Shown here one piece after another: positions 6,063-16,754 of a DNA stretch of 19,378 nucleotides. Numbering within the stretch: position 1 is the first letter of the stretch; each line of letters starts with the position of its first letter. The stretch is from Candidatus Oleimmundimicrobium americanum (lineage in GTDB: Bacteria; Actinomycetota; Aquicultoria; UBA3085; Oleimmundimicrobiaceae). Location of the stretch: contig DFBH01000041.1 in assembly GCA_002366545.1 (NCBI GenBank), positions 1 to 19,378 of the forward strand, in the 5' to 3' direction. The notes under the pieces were generated by a model, which was not told the DNA's origin, made no database searches, and was given only the letters and a program-made list of their open reading frames with translations. The position numbers and the translations under genes were made by a program.

Positions 6063-7406
6063 TTGAAAAAACAACTTAATGAGGTTTGGGAAGAAGCTTT
6101 AATTATAATTAAAAATAAATTACCCACACCTGTTTCAAAAATGTGGTTTGATAACGTATCTCCTTTAAATATGCAAAATAATATACTTGTGGTTTCCACC
6201 CCTAATTCTTTTATAAAGGAATGGTTGGAGTCACGCCATTCTCAATCATTAAAAGAAGCTATTTCCAGTATAATGGGAAAAGATATCAATATTAGATTTA
6301 TTTTAAATGAAGAGTTAAAAGAAAAAAATCTACCTCAAAAAACATCTGCGCGTTCAATTACAACTCAAGACTCAAACAACCTATTTAATTTGCGTTATAC
6401 TTTTGATAATTTTGTTATTGGGAGTAGTAATAGATTTGCACATGCCGCTGCTCTCGCTGTAGCCGAACAACCCTTTAAATCATATAATCCACTATTTATA
6501 TATGGTGGAGTTGGATTAGGAAAAACACATCTTCTTCAAGCTATGGGAAACTACGTATTCTTAAATAATAAAGGTTTAGATATTAAATATATTTCCACAG
6601 AGAAGTTTACAAATGATTTTATTAATTCTATTGGAGATAAAGGGAAAATTGCCGGTTTCCAACGAAAATACCGTAAAACAGATGTATTACTTATTGATGA
6701 TATTCAATTTATAGCCGGTAAAGAGGCTACACAAGAAGAATTTTTTCACACTTTCAATAACCTTTATGAGGCCAATAAACAAATAGTAATTTCAAGCGAC
6801 AGACCCCCGAAAGATATATCAACTCTTGAAAACCGCCTTAGATCTCGTTTTGAGTCCGGTTTAATAACAGACATTCAACCCCCGGATTTAGAAACAAGAA
6901 TGGCTATCTTACAAAAGAAGGCAACTCTACAAAATATCAATATTCCTTTTGAGGTTTTAGAATTTATAGCTTCAAAAATCCAATCAAACATAAGAGAGTT
7001 AGAAGGAGCTTTAACCAGGGTTGTTGCTTTCTCCTCACTCACTAAGTGTAATATTGATATAAAATTAGCTGAGGATATTTTAAAAAATATTTTTTCAAGC
7101 CGAGAGGGTAGGCCTATCTCTATACAAACCATACAAAATGAGGTTTGCCATTATTTTAATATTTCAAAAAATGAGTTAACAGGAAGTAAAAGAACTCAGT
7201 CAATAGTTTATCCAAGACAAATAGCCATGTATTTATCGAGGGAGTTAACTGATTTATCCCTTCCTAAAATAGGAGAGGAGTTTGGAGGAAGAGATCACAC
7301 AACTGTTATACATGCAAACTCAAAAATTGAAAGAATTATTCATGAAAAAAGAGAGGTGTATAACCAAATTCAAGAGTTGATAAATAAAATTAAGCAAAGA
7401 TATTAA
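6063..7406 (+). CDS. dnaA: Chromosomal replication initiator protein DnaA
   Basis: DnaA binds DnaA boxes at oriC, oligomerises with ATP and opens the duplex for helicase loading. The 447-residue protein has domain I (1 to about 80), a short domain II linker (about 85-107), and the AAA+ domain III. Domain III has Walker A GGVGLGKT (148-155) and Walker B LLIDDIQF with Asp212/Asp213. The domain IV helix-turn-helix carries the signature [11 protein letters not shown] (408-418). The start is TTG at 6063, with AGGAG seven bases upstream; this non-ATG start may limit expression. The ATPase/winged-helix gene lies 21 bp upstream. The coding sequence is A+T-rich, like dnaN and recF. Confidence 0.98.
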   Translation: MKKQLNEVWEEALIIIKNKLPTPVSKMWFDNVSPLNMQNNILVVSTPNSFIKEWLESRHSQSLKEAISSIMGKDINIRFILNEELKEKNLPQKTSARSITTQDSNNLFNLRYTFDNFVIGSSNRFAHAAALAVAEQPFKSYNPLFIYGGVGLGKTHLLQAMGNYVFLNNKGLDIKYISTEKFTNDFINSIGDKGKIAGFQRKYRKTDVLLIDDIQFIAGKEATQEEFFHTFNNLYEANKQIVISSDRPPKDISTLENRLRSRFESGLITDIQPPDLETRMAILQKKATLQNINIPFEVLEFIASKIQSNIRELEGALTRVVAFSSLTKCNIDIKLAEDILKNIFSSREGRPISIQTIQNEVCHYFNISKNELTGSKRTQSIVYPRQIAMYLSRELTDLSLPKIGEEFGGRDHTTVIHANSKIERIIHEKREVYNQIQELINKIKQRY

Positions 7407-7619
7407 TTGTTATAAAAGTTGGTAATTTAATGTTAATAATTTCTTAAAAAGAAACAATAATAGTTAATTAAATATTTAATAACATTTTATACAGCTTTTA
7501 TTAACAAGGTTTTTAATAAGAAATTCCTTAATTAACGTGCGCTATCAACAAATCAACAAGGTATATTATTACTACTATATTTTAATAATTTACATGTTTT
7601 TTTAATAGGAGATGTTTAT
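7407..7619. other. A+T-rich dnaA-dnaN spacer, possible second origin element
   Basis: The 213-bp gap is extremely A+T-rich and has no canonical DnaA box; TTATTAACA at 7499-7507 has two mismatches. It contains an inverted repeat ttatta/taataa with a 10-base loop (7499-7520) and a short hairpin tttctt/aagaaa (7440-7454). A tandem direct repeat atcaacaa occurs twice (7544-7559). In several bacteria this spacer carries part of a bipartite origin, including the unwinding element. That role here is inferred from position and composition only. Confidence 0.4.
7553..7581 (+). promoter_or_regulatory. Possible dnaN promoter
   Basis: TCAACA (7553-7558, four of six matches to the -35 consensus) is 17 bases from TATATT (7576-7581, five of six matches to the -10 consensus). 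This would give a leader of about 30 bases before dnaN. In such A+T-rich sequence chance matches are common, so this is tentative. Confidence 0.3.
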
Positions 7620-8726
7620 ATGTATATAAAATGTACTCAAAGTGATCTTTGGAACGCAATTCAAGTAGTTCAAAAAGCAGTTTCTATAAGAAGCACACTT
7701 CCAATTTTAAGTGGAATTCTTTTTCAGGCAAAAGAAGGAAAAATGACTTTAAGCGCAACAAATTTAGAATTATCTATTAAATATAGCATTCCGGTAAAAG
7801 TTGAAAAAAAAGGTTCTGTTGTAATTCCTGCTCGTTTAGTGGGGGATATTGTTAAAAATTTACCCGAAGCAACCATAGAAATGTTTTTAGATTCTTCAAA
7901 TAATCAAGTTAAATTATTATGTCAAGAATCAAATTTTAATATAAAAATTCTTCCACCGGAGGACTTTCCTAAATTTCCTGATTTAAAAACCAATCAAAGT
8001 TGTGTTATTGGTTCCTTTGATTTAATTAAGGCTATTAAACAAGTTATAAAATCTACATCAATTGATGAAACAAGACCAATTTTAACAGGTGTTTTTTTAA
8101 ATATTATTAATAATAAATTAAAAATGGTGGCGACAGATAGTTATAGATTAGCTATTAAGGAGGTTGATTTAAAAGAGGGCTTAAAAGATAAAATTAAAGT
8201 TATTATTCCTTCTAAAACACTTGGAGAATTAATTAAAATAATATCCGGAGAAAAAAAATGTGATGTAAGTTTAGAATTTACGGACAACCAATTAATTTTT
8301 AAAACAAGTAATATAACTTTGATTTCTAGGTTAATTGAAGGGCAATATCCTAATTATCAACAACTACTTCCAGAGGAATATGGAGTTAATATGGATGTTG
8401 ATAAGGAAGATTTTATAAATGCTGTTAAAAGGGTATCTTTATTCACACAGGATAATTCACCTATAAAAATTACAGTTAAAGAAGGGGTAATGGAATTAAA
8501 TGCTGCCTCATCGGATTTAGGAGAAGCAATAGAGAAAATTAAAGTTGAGGGAGTAAAAGAAGATATAAATATTGCGTTTAACCCGTTATATCTTCTTGAA
8601 GGGTTGATGAGTGTGGGTGGGGAAAGAATTATTTTTGAGGTGATTAATACAGTAAAACCCGGGTTGTTAAGACCACAAGAAAAGAAAAACTTTCTTTATT
8701 TAATTATGCCTGTCCGGGTAATATAA
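7620..8726 (+). CDS. dnaN: DNA polymerase III beta subunit (sliding clamp)
   Basis: The beta clamp dimer encircles DNA and tethers the replicative polymerase and other factors. The 368-residue protein has the standard length and three-domain layout. It begins MYIKCTQSDLWNAIQVVQKAVSIRSTLPILSGIL, a typical first-domain opening. Later it has FLDSSNNQVKLLCQ, PPEDFPKFPD and the domain-2 motif DETRPILTGVF. The C-terminal region around AFNPLYLLEGL and the terminal YLIMPVRV fit the peptide-binding groove and clamp end. The ATG at 7620 has AGGAGA a few bases upstream. It is followed by a structured 101-bp gap before recF; the yaaA gene found there in Bacillus is absent. Confidence 0.97.
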   Translation: MYIKCTQSDLWNAIQVVQKAVSIRSTLPILSGILFQAKEGKMTLSATNLELSIKYSIPVKVEKKGSVVIPARLVGDIVKNLPEATIEMFLDSSNNQVKLLCQESNFNIKILPPEDFPKFPDLKTNQSCVIGSFDLIKAIKQVIKSTSIDETRPILTGVFLNIINNKLKMVATDSYRLAIKEVDLKEGLKDKIKVIIPSKTLGELIKIISGEKKCDVSLEFTDNQLIFKTSNITLISRLIEGQYPNYQQLLPEEYGVNMDVDKEDFINAVKRVSLFTQDNSPIKITVKEGVMELNAASSDLGEAIEKIKVEGVKEDINIAFNPLYLLEGLMSVGGERIIFEVINTVKPGLLRPQEKKNFLYLIMPVRVI

Positions 8727-8733
8727 AAGTAAT

Positions 8734-8814
8734 AAAAACCTCTATCTTTTGACGTAGAGCACCACAGGCTTACTTGTGGTGCTCTATAAAATAAATTTAA
8801 ATAGAAGTTTTTTT
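8734..8814 (+). promoter_or_regulatory. Nested hairpin leader upstream of recF
   Basis: The inner stem is perfect: tagagcaccaca (8755-8766) pairs with tgtggtgctcta (8775-8786) around an eight-base loop. The outer arms aaaaacctctat (8734-8745) and atagaagttttt (8801-8812) pair at 11 of 12 positions. A run of seven T ends at 8814, directly before the recF ribosome site AAAGG (8815-8819). No T run follows the inner stem, so it is not a simple terminator. The outer stem followed by T could attenuate or gate recF expression. The pairing is seen; the function is inferred. Confidence 0.55.
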
Positions 8815-8827
8815 AAAGGTAATTAAT

Positions 8828-9940
8828 TTGTATTTACAAACTTTAGATATATTAAATTTTAGAAATCATAAAAAATCCTCTTTAAATTTTTCCTCTGGAA
8901 TTAATTTAATTATCGGGAAAAACGGGCAAGGTAAAACAAATTTATTAGAAGCAATTTATGTTTTATTTAACGGTAAGTCTTATAAGTCTTCTTTAAATAA
9001 TGTGCTTATAACATTAGGAGAAGAAACAACAGTAGTAAAAGGAAGTTTGGTAGGGGAGGAGAAAAAAGAAGATATTGGAGTGATGTTAAAAATAAATGAA
9101 CAGAAAAATATTAAGATTAATGGGATGCAAAATCAAAGAGTTAAGGATTTAAGAAATATAGTAAATATTGTTTTATTTTCCCCTGAGGATTTAAAGATAG
9201 TTAAAGGTGGTCCGGGTGGAAGAAGGGATTTTATTGATGAAGTAGGAGAACAAATAAATTATAAATACAATCACTTAAAATGGAAGTTTTTAAGGATTTT
9301 AAAGCAGAGAAACAATCTTTTAAGGCAGGTTATTGGGAAAAGGTGGAAAAAAGAGGAACTTGAGTTATGGGATGATAAATTGGTTTTAGTTGGAAGTAAA
9401 TTTATAGGTGCTCGAAATGAAGTAGTTGAAAAATTGAAGCCATATTGTCACAAAATTAATTTAAAAATAAATTCTAAAAAAAACCTTAAAATAAACTATT
9501 TAAATAATCTTTTAAATAACGGAGATGTTGAGGGTGAATTTTACCGAAAAATTAAAGAATTAAAAAATTATGAAATAGAGCGCGGGAACACATTGGTTGG
9601 GCCGCATAGAGATGATGTTGGATTATATCTTAATGGTGTAGATGTTCGTTTATATGGGTCTCAGGGTGAACAAAGGGTGGTGAGTTTGTGTTTAAAAATG
9701 GCGGAGCTGGAGTTAATAAAAGAGGAGAAAAAGAAAACACCAATTCTTTTAATGGACGATGTTATGTCTGAATTAGATGAAGAGATGAGGGATAATCTCT
9801 TGAGTTTTATTTTAAATCTAAAACAGTCCATAATTACAACCACAAATCTTAGTTATTTTAATCAAGAGTATATGGATAGAATAAATCTTATAGAAGTATA
9901 TGGTGGAAGCGTTAAGGAGAGAATGTGTTTGAAGACATAG
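8828..9940 (+). CDS. recF: DNA replication and repair protein RecF
   Basis: RecF is an SMC/Rad50-like ATPase that acts with RecO and RecR to load RecA at gaps. The 370-residue protein starts with YLQTLDILNFRNHKKSSLNF. It has Walker A GKNGQGKTNLLEA (about 34-46). Late in the protein are the ABC-type signature region GSQGEQRVVSLCLKMAELEL and Walker B ILLMDDVMSELDE. The start is TTG at 8828, eight bases after AAAGG. The 3' end overlaps the DUF721 gene by 16 bases. Expression may be affected by the hairpin leader just upstream. Confidence 0.97.
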   Translation: MYLQTLDILNFRNHKKSSLNFSSGINLIIGKNGQGKTNLLEAIYVLFNGKSYKSSLNNVLITLGEETTVVKGSLVGEEKKEDIGVMLKINEQKNIKINGMQNQRVKDLRNIVNIVLFSPEDLKIVKGGPGGRRDFIDEVGEQINYKYNHLKWKFLRILKQRNNLLRQVIGKRWKKEELELWDDKLVLVGSKFIGARNEVVEKLKPYCHKINLKINSKKNLKINYLNNLLNNGDVEGEFYRKIKELKNYEIERGNTLVGPHRDDVGLYLNGVDVRLYGSQGEQRVVSLCLKMAELELIKEEKKKTPILLMDDVMSELDEEMRDNLLSFILNLKQSIITTTNLSYFNQEYMDRINLIEVYGGSVKERMCLKT

Positions 9941-10410
9941 GAACCATCTTGGGAGACGTTATTAAAAGGATGGGGATTAAAAAAAAGATCGAAGGGAATA
10001 AGGTTTTTAAAGTATGGGATGAAGTTGTTGGAGATATTATAGTAAAAAACACAAAGGCTTATTTTTTTAAAAAAGGGATATTGTTTATTGGAACCACGAA
10101 CTCTGTTTGGGCTCAAGAGTTAAGCATGATGAAGCAGTGTTTGATAAAAAAAATTAATGATTGTCTTAAAAAAGAAAAGGTAAAAGATATAAGATTTAAG
10201 GTGATGAATATAGATAAAGCTTTAAAAATAAATAATGAGCCGGTTATGAAAAAATATTTTAAGGGGATTAAATTAAATCAAGGAGATTTAAAGGATATTG
10301 ATGTGTTGGTGAAGGATATTAAAGATGGTGAGTTGAGGTGTGAGTTAAAAAAAATAATGGTGATTGATAAAAAAAGAAAAAAGGTAAAACCTAAGGTAAA
10401 CAACGATTAA
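9925..10410 (+). CDS. dciA: DUF721 protein, DciA-type replicative helicase loader candidate
   Basis: The 161-residue product has the DUF721/DciA core in its first 80 residues: VFKVWDEVVGDIIVKNTKAY, then GILFIGTTNSVWAQELSMM and KINDCLKK. DciA proteins interact with DnaB-type helicase and are regarded as the ancestral loader in bacteria that lack DnaC or DnaI. The C-terminal half is lysine-rich and unlike better-known homologues. The GTG at 9925 is preceded by GGAG (9916-9919) and overlaps the end of recF, indicating coupling. Placement between recF and gyrB is the same as in Mycobacterium and other Actinomycetota. Family membership is well supported; the helicase-loading role is from family knowledge. 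Confidence 0.85.
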   Translation: MFEDIGTILGDVIKRMGIKKKIEGNKVFKVWDEVVGDIIVKNTKAYFFKKGILFIGTTNSVWAQELSMMKQCLIKKINDCLKKEKVKDIRFKVMNIDKALKINNEPVMKKYFKGIKLNQGDLKDIDVLVKDIKDGELRCELKKIMVIDKKRKKVKPKVNND

Positions 10411-10421
10411 GTTAAATGTTA

Positions 10422-10430
10422 TGGTATAAT
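10422..10430 (+). promoter_or_regulatory. Extended -10 promoter candidate for gyrB-gyrA
   Basis: TGG followed by TATAAT (10425-10430) gives a consensus extended -10 in the 52-bp gap after the DUF721 gene. No good -35 hexamer is present at the usual distance. It would separate gyrase expression from the dnaN-recF-DUF721 transcript and leave a leader of about 25 bases. Confidence 0.55.
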
Positions 10431-10459
10431 TAAGAGGTATATTGTAGGCAGGAGGATGA

Positions 10460-12373
<1,914 letters not shown>

Positions 12374-12383
12374 GGAGACATTA

Positions 12384-14837
12384 ATGGAACAAGAGTTAGC
12401 CGGTACAATAGAACCTGTTTATATTGAAGAAGAGATGAAACGCTCTTATATAGATTACGCGATGAGTGTAATAGTGGGACGCGCTCTTCCTGATGTTAGG
12501 GATGGCTTAAAACCTGTTCATAGACGCATCCTTTATGGAATGTATGATCTGGGGATGACCCCGGGGAAAGCTTATATGAAGTGCGCTCGAATAGTGGGAG
12601 AGGTTTTAGGTAAGTACCATCCTCACGGGGACACTGCCGTCTACGATGCTTTGGTGAGAATGGCGCAAGACTTTTCGCTTCGCTATGAGCTTGTTGATGG
12701 GCACGGGAACTTTGGCTCTGTGGACGGTGATAGCCCGGCAGCTATGCGATATACCGAGGCCAGACTCCCGAGGTTAGCCATGGAGATGCTTCGGGACATT
12801 AATAAAAATACGGTTGATTTTATTCCCAACTTTGATGAAACATTAACTGAGCCGATTGTTCTCCCCTCGAGGTTTCCAAACCTTTTAGTTAATGGGTCCT
12901 CGGGTATTGCTGTTGGAATGGCAACAAACATCCCCCCCCACAACCTTAATGAGGTTATTGAAGCCGCCATTGTGCTTATTGATAGCCCGGAAGCTACGGT
13001 TGATGAATTAATGAAAAAGATTAAAGGCCCGGATTTTCCGACAGGGGGGTTAATTGTTGGCATAAATGGGATAGTAGATGCATATCAAACCGGTAGAGGA
13101 AACATTGTTGTTAAGGGAAAATCTCACGTTGAAGAAACAAAGAACGGAAAAAACCAAATAATTGTAACCGAGCTGCCTTTTCAGGTGAATAAAGCGAGAC
13201 TTGCGGAGAAGATAGCGGAGCTTGTTAGGGATAAAAAAGTGACGGAGATATCTGACTTACGTGATGAATCGGATAGAAATGGAATGCGATTGGTTGTTGA
13301 GCTAAAACGAGATGCCGTCCCGCAGGTTGTTTTAAACAAGTTATATAAATATACGCGACTCAGGGTGACCTTTAATGCGATTATGCTCGCGTTGGTTGAT
13401 TCAGTTCCTGTGGTGCTTCCTTTGGATAAGATGCTTCGGTATTATCTTGAACACCAGAAAGAGATTATTGTTAGACGTACTAAGTTTGATTTGGAGAAAG
13501 CTGAGAGCAGGGCCCATATATTAGAGGGTCTTTTGATTGCGCTCAAAAATTTAGATGAGGTTATAAAAACAATTAAGCAATCTGAAACAGTGACAATAGC
13601 TAGGGATAATTTGATAACGCGATTTAATTTAAGCGAAATACAAGCTCAAGCAATTTTGGATATGAAGTTGCAGAAGTTAACCGGACTTGAGCGCGAGAAA
13701 GTTCAAAATGAACACAGGGAGCTCTTGGAAAAGATAGCATATCTCAAGGGGATACTTGCCGACGAGAAAAAAATCTTGGGGATTATCAAAGACGAGCTTA
13801 TAGAAATTAAGAATAAATATGCAGACAAGAGACGCACGCAAATTGTTCCGGATGAGGGAGAGTTAAACGTGGAGGACTTTATCGCGGAAGAGGAAATGGT
13901 TGTGACCATTACGCGTGCGGGATATGTTAAGCGCTTACCGTCTGCAACATATAGACAACAACACAGGGGGGGGCGCGGCGTCATTGGAACAAACTTAAAG
14001 GATGGGGATTTTGTCGAGCACCTCTTTGTTTCATCTACTCATGATTATGTTTTATTTTTCTCAAACAAGGGCAAGGTTTATAGACTTAAAGTGTTTGAAC
14101 TACCCTTGTGTGGGCGCACGGCTAAGGGTCAAGCTGTTGTGAATATCTTGCCGTTTGAGCCTGGCGAGGAGATTGCGGCGGTTATTGCGGCCAAAAACTT
14201 TAAACAAGGCAAGTATTTAATAATGGCAACAAAAAGAGGCCTTGTGAAAAAGACGGAATTTAAGGAATATAATACCGCTAGAAAAGGCGGAATTATTGCT
14301 CTAACCCTTCGGAGGGGGGATGAGCTGATAGAAGTAAGACTGACGAACGGTGAGGAAGACATCGTTCTTGTTACGGAAATGGGTCAGGCAATACGCTTCA
14401 ACGAATCGAATGTCCGTTCGACGGGAAGAACTGCAAGTGGAGTAAAAGGGATTAAGCTTAATGAAAGTGATGCTCTTCTGGGTATGGGTGTGGTTAAAGA
14501 TGGGGAGAATTTATTTGTGGTAACAAACGATGGTTACGGGAAGCAGACGCTCATGTCAAAGTATCCCCTTCAAGGCAGGGGAGGTAAAGGTGTTCGCACC
14601 ATGAAAGCTTTTTCTAAAAAGCGAAGGCTTGCCGGAATGAAAATGGTTCGAGGCGAACACGAGTTGATGCTGATATCAAACGAGGGTTTAATTATAAGGG
14701 TTCCGGTTAAGGGCATCTCGCGTATGGGACGAAGTACGATGGGTGTTAAGGTTGTAAACTTAAAGGCAGGCGATTCGATCGGCGCGGTTGCCAGAGTGAC
14801 AAAAACAAAGTCTCCTGATGATGAAGAAGAGCAATAA
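12384..14837 (+). CDS. gyrA: DNA gyrase subunit A
   Basis: GyrA cuts and rejoins DNA. The 817-residue protein has the catalytic tyrosine at Tyr123 ([10 protein letters not shown]). The quinolone-resistance region is [18 protein letters not shown]; threonine (Thr84) occupies the usual serine position and Asp88 is kept. A coiled-coil arm (about 440-490) precedes the C-terminal beta-pinwheel, which carries a GyrA box as QHRGGRG near residues 525-531. This supports gyrase rather than topoisomerase IV. The tail is acidic (DDEEEQ), as in some gyrases where it tunes supercoiling. AAGGAG lies seven bases before the ATG. Archease follows within 35 bp. Confidence 0.98.
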   Translation: MEQELAGTIEPVYIEEEMKRSYIDYAMSVIVGRALPDVRDGLKPVHRRILYGMYDLGMTPGKAYMKCARIVGEVLGKYHPHGDTAVYDALVRMAQDFSLRYELVDGHGNFGSVDGDSPAAMRYTEARLPRLAMEMLRDINKNTVDFIPNFDETLTEPIVLPSRFPNLLVNGSSGIAVGMATNIPPHNLNEVIEAAIVLIDSPEATVDELMKKIKGPDFPTGGLIVGINGIVDAYQTGRGNIVVKGKSHVEETKNGKNQIIVTELPFQVNKARLAEKIAELVRDKKVTEISDLRDESDRNGMRLVVELKRDAVPQVVLNKLYKYTRLRVTFNAIMLALVDSVPVVLPLDKMLRYYLEHQKEIIVRRTKFDLEKAESRAHILEGLLIALKNLDEVIKTIKQSETVTIARDNLITRFNLSEIQAQAILDMKLQKLTGLEREKVQNEHRELLEKIAYLKGILADEKKILGIIKDELIEIKNKYADKRRTQIVPDEGELNVEDFIAEEEMVVTITRAGYVKRLPSATYRQQHRGGRGVIGTNLKDGDFVEHLFVSSTHDYVLFFSNKGKVYRLKVFELPLCGRTAKGQAVVNILPFEPGEEIAAVIAAKNFKQGKYLIMATKRGLVKKTEFKEYNTARKGGIIALTLRRGDELIEVRLTNGEEDIVLVTEMGQAIRFNESNVRSTGRTASGVKGIKLNESDALLGMGVVKDGENLFVVTNDGYGKQTLMSKYPLQGRGGKGVRTMKAFSKKRRLAGMKMVRGEHELMLISNEGLIIRVPVKGISRMGRSTMGVKVVNLKAGDSIGAVARVTKTKSPDDEEEQ

Positions 14838-14870
14838 AAGCTGGTGAAATTAATTTCAAGAGAAGCCAAG

Positions 14871-15284
14871 ATGAAACAGTTTGATATTTTGGAGCATACA
14901 GCTGATGTTGGTATAGTTGCATACGGCAAAAATTTAAAAGAAGTTTTTGAAAATGCTGCTTTTGGGATGTTTAGTTTAATGGTGGACCCGGATACGGTTG
15001 AAGAGAAAATTTCTTATGAGTTGAAGGTCGAAGACGAAGACAGAGAGGGTTTGCTTACGGAGTGGCTGAACGAGCTGATTTACGTTTCCGAGGTACACGA
15101 AGCTGTTTTTAAAAGATTTATGATAACTCACTTAAGCGAAAGATCTTTAATCGCGAAAGTTTATGGTGAAGAAATAGATTTAAGTCGTCACCAAATTAAG
15201 ACCCAAATTAAAGCCTGTACCTACCACGAGTTAAAGATAGAAAAAAATGAGATTTGGAGTGCCCGGGTAATACTTGATGTTTAA
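14871..15284 (+). CDS. Archease, activator of the RtcB RNA ligase
   Basis: Archease promotes guanylylation and turnover of RtcB. The product from the ATG at 14871 is 137 residues and opens MKQFDILEHTADVGIVAYG, the usual family N-terminus. It also has GLLTEWLNELIY in the middle, IKACTYHELKIEKN, and the C-terminal ARVILDV, which is part of the acidic metal-binding site. A GTG at 14844 in the same frame would add nine residues. I prefer the ATG because it matches family starts. rtcB begins 15 bp downstream, which strongly supports the assignment. Both may be read through from gyrA, since no terminator is visible. Confidence 0.93.
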   Translation: MKQFDILEHTADVGIVAYGKNLKEVFENAAFGMFSLMVDPDTVEEKISYELKVEDEDREGLLTEWLNELIYVSEVHEAVFKRFMITHLSERSLIAKVYGEEIDLSRHQIKTQIKACTYHELKIEKNEIWSARVILDV

Positions 15285-15299
15285 GGGGGACGAACAAGA

Positions 15300-16745
15300 A
15301 TGATCACCTGTCTGGAGAAGGTAAGTCCATATTGTTTTAAAATCCCCGAAACTTACCGTGAAGGAATGCGTGTGCCGGGAATTATTTACGTGGATGAGCA
15401 ATTGCTCAAATTAGCCGAAAACGATAAGGCCCTTGAGCAAGTTATAAACGTTGCGTTCTTGCCCGGGATTGTAAAAGCCTCCTTCGCGATGCCCGACATC
15501 CACTGGGGGTACGGGTTCCCGATAGGAGGGGTAGCTGCAACCAACGTGAAAGACGGATTTATTTCTCCCGGCGGTGTCGGTTTTGATATTAGCTGCGGGG
15601 TGAGACTTCTAAGAACGAATTTGGTTGCTTGTGAGGTTGCTCCTTTGTTAAAGGAATTGATGCACGAGCTTTCAAGGAATATTCCAAAAGGTGTGGGTAA
15701 GCACGGAAAGATAAGTCTCGATCGTAAAGAGATGGTTGGGCTTTTGTCGATGGGTGTAAAGTGGGTACTCGAGCAGGGGTATGCCTGGAAAGATGACATT
15801 GTTTATGTCGAGGAAAAAGGGTGTTTAAGTGAAGCTAACCCGGACAAGGTTAGTGAGCGTGCTTTTGAGAGGGGGCACAATCAACTGGGAACTCTTGGAT
15901 CAGGTAATCATTTTTTGGAAATTCAAGAGGTTGTTGAAATTTATGATAAGCATGTTGCAGAGGTTTTCGGGCTCTTTAAGAGGCAATTTGTATTGATGAT
16001 ACACTCCGGTTCACGTGGGTTTGGACATCAGATATGCACCGACTATATCAAGGTAATGGATAGGGTCGTTAAAAAACTCGGCCTTGAATTGCCGGATAGA
16101 CAATTGGCTTGCGCCCCAATTTCTTCTCCCGAGGGAAAAGATTATTATGCCGCAATGGCTTGCGCGGCCAATTATGCCATGGCAAACAGACAATTTTTAA
16201 CTTATTGGGCAAGACAGTCATTTGAATATATTTTTAAAAAGAGCGCTGAAGATTTGGGAATGAGTCTTTTGTATGATGTATCTCACAATTTGGCAAAGTT
16301 TGAAAACCATGTTGTAGAGGGGGAAGAAATGCGTCTTTGTGTACATCGCAAGGGAGCAACGAGGGCTTTTGGCCCTAATCTTTTACCGAAGGACTCACCA
16401 TATTATAAAATAGGTCAGCCGGTAATTATTCCGGGAGACATGGGCCGGGCTTCTTATATTCTTATAGGAACGGCAGAATCAGAGGACGAGGCCTTCAGCT
16501 CTACTTGTCATGGTGCGGGCAGGGTGATGAGCCGCACCCAAGCGAAGAAGACAATAAGGGGCGATGAGCTAAAAAGAGAGCTTGCCGAAAAGGGCGCGGT
16601 GATTGAAGCGGGCCACGTCTCGCTCCTTGCAGAAGAGGCTCCTGCTGCATACAAAGATGTAAGCAAGGTTGTCGACGTTTGTGAGGGAGCAAAATTATCT
16701 AAAAAGGTGGCAAAGTTAAGGCCTTTAGGTGTTTTGAAAGGATGA
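15300..16745 (+). CDS. rtcB: RNA-splicing ligase RtcB
   Basis: RtcB joins 2',3'-cyclic phosphate (or 3'-phosphate) RNA ends to 5'-OH ends using GTP and Mn2+. The 481-residue protein is the long form known from archaea. Metal ligands are visible: Asp96/Cys99 in GFDISCGVRLL, His204 in GSGNHFLE, His235 in MIHSGSRGFGHQ and His329 in YDVSHNLAKFE. The guanylylated nucleophile is His404 in STCHGAGRVMSR. HRKGATRAFGP and PGDMGRASY are also present. All catalytic residues are intact. It pairs with archease immediately upstream, and a GGDEF gene starts 9 bp downstream. Likely roles are RNA repair or tRNA ligation; the substrate is unknown here. Confidence 0.97.
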   Translation: MITCLEKVSPYCFKIPETYREGMRVPGIIYVDEQLLKLAENDKALEQVINVAFLPGIVKASFAMPDIHWGYGFPIGGVAATNVKDGFISPGGVGFDISCGVRLLRTNLVACEVAPLLKELMHELSRNIPKGVGKHGKISLDRKEMVGLLSMGVKWVLEQGYAWKDDIVYVEEKGCLSEANPDKVSERAFERGHNQLGTLGSGNHFLEIQEVVEIYDKHVAEVFGLFKRQFVLMIHSGSRGFGHQICTDYIKVMDRVVKKLGLELPDRQLACAPISSPEGKDYYAAMACAANYAMANRQFLTYWARQSFEYIFKKSAEDLGMSLLYDVSHNLAKFENHVVEGEEMRLCVHRKGATRAFGPNLLPKDSPYYKIGQPVIIPGDMGRASYILIGTAESEDEAFSSTCHGAGRVMSRTQAKKTIRGDELKRELAEKGAVIEAGHVSLLAEEAPAAYKDVSKVVDVCEGAKLSKKVAKLRPLGVLKG

Positions 16746-16754
16746 GATAATAAG

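Noticed and set aside
5798..6199. Minus-strand open frame of 133 codons across the ATPase-dnaA junction
   Set aside because: It is antisense to two convincing genes and shows no family features; it is best read as a shadow.
5600..6600. TTTCCACAG sequences inside the ATPase and dnaA coding regions as DnaA boxes
   Set aside because: They differ from TTATCCACA at two or more positions and occur within coding sequence. They are mentioned only as a possible variant motif.
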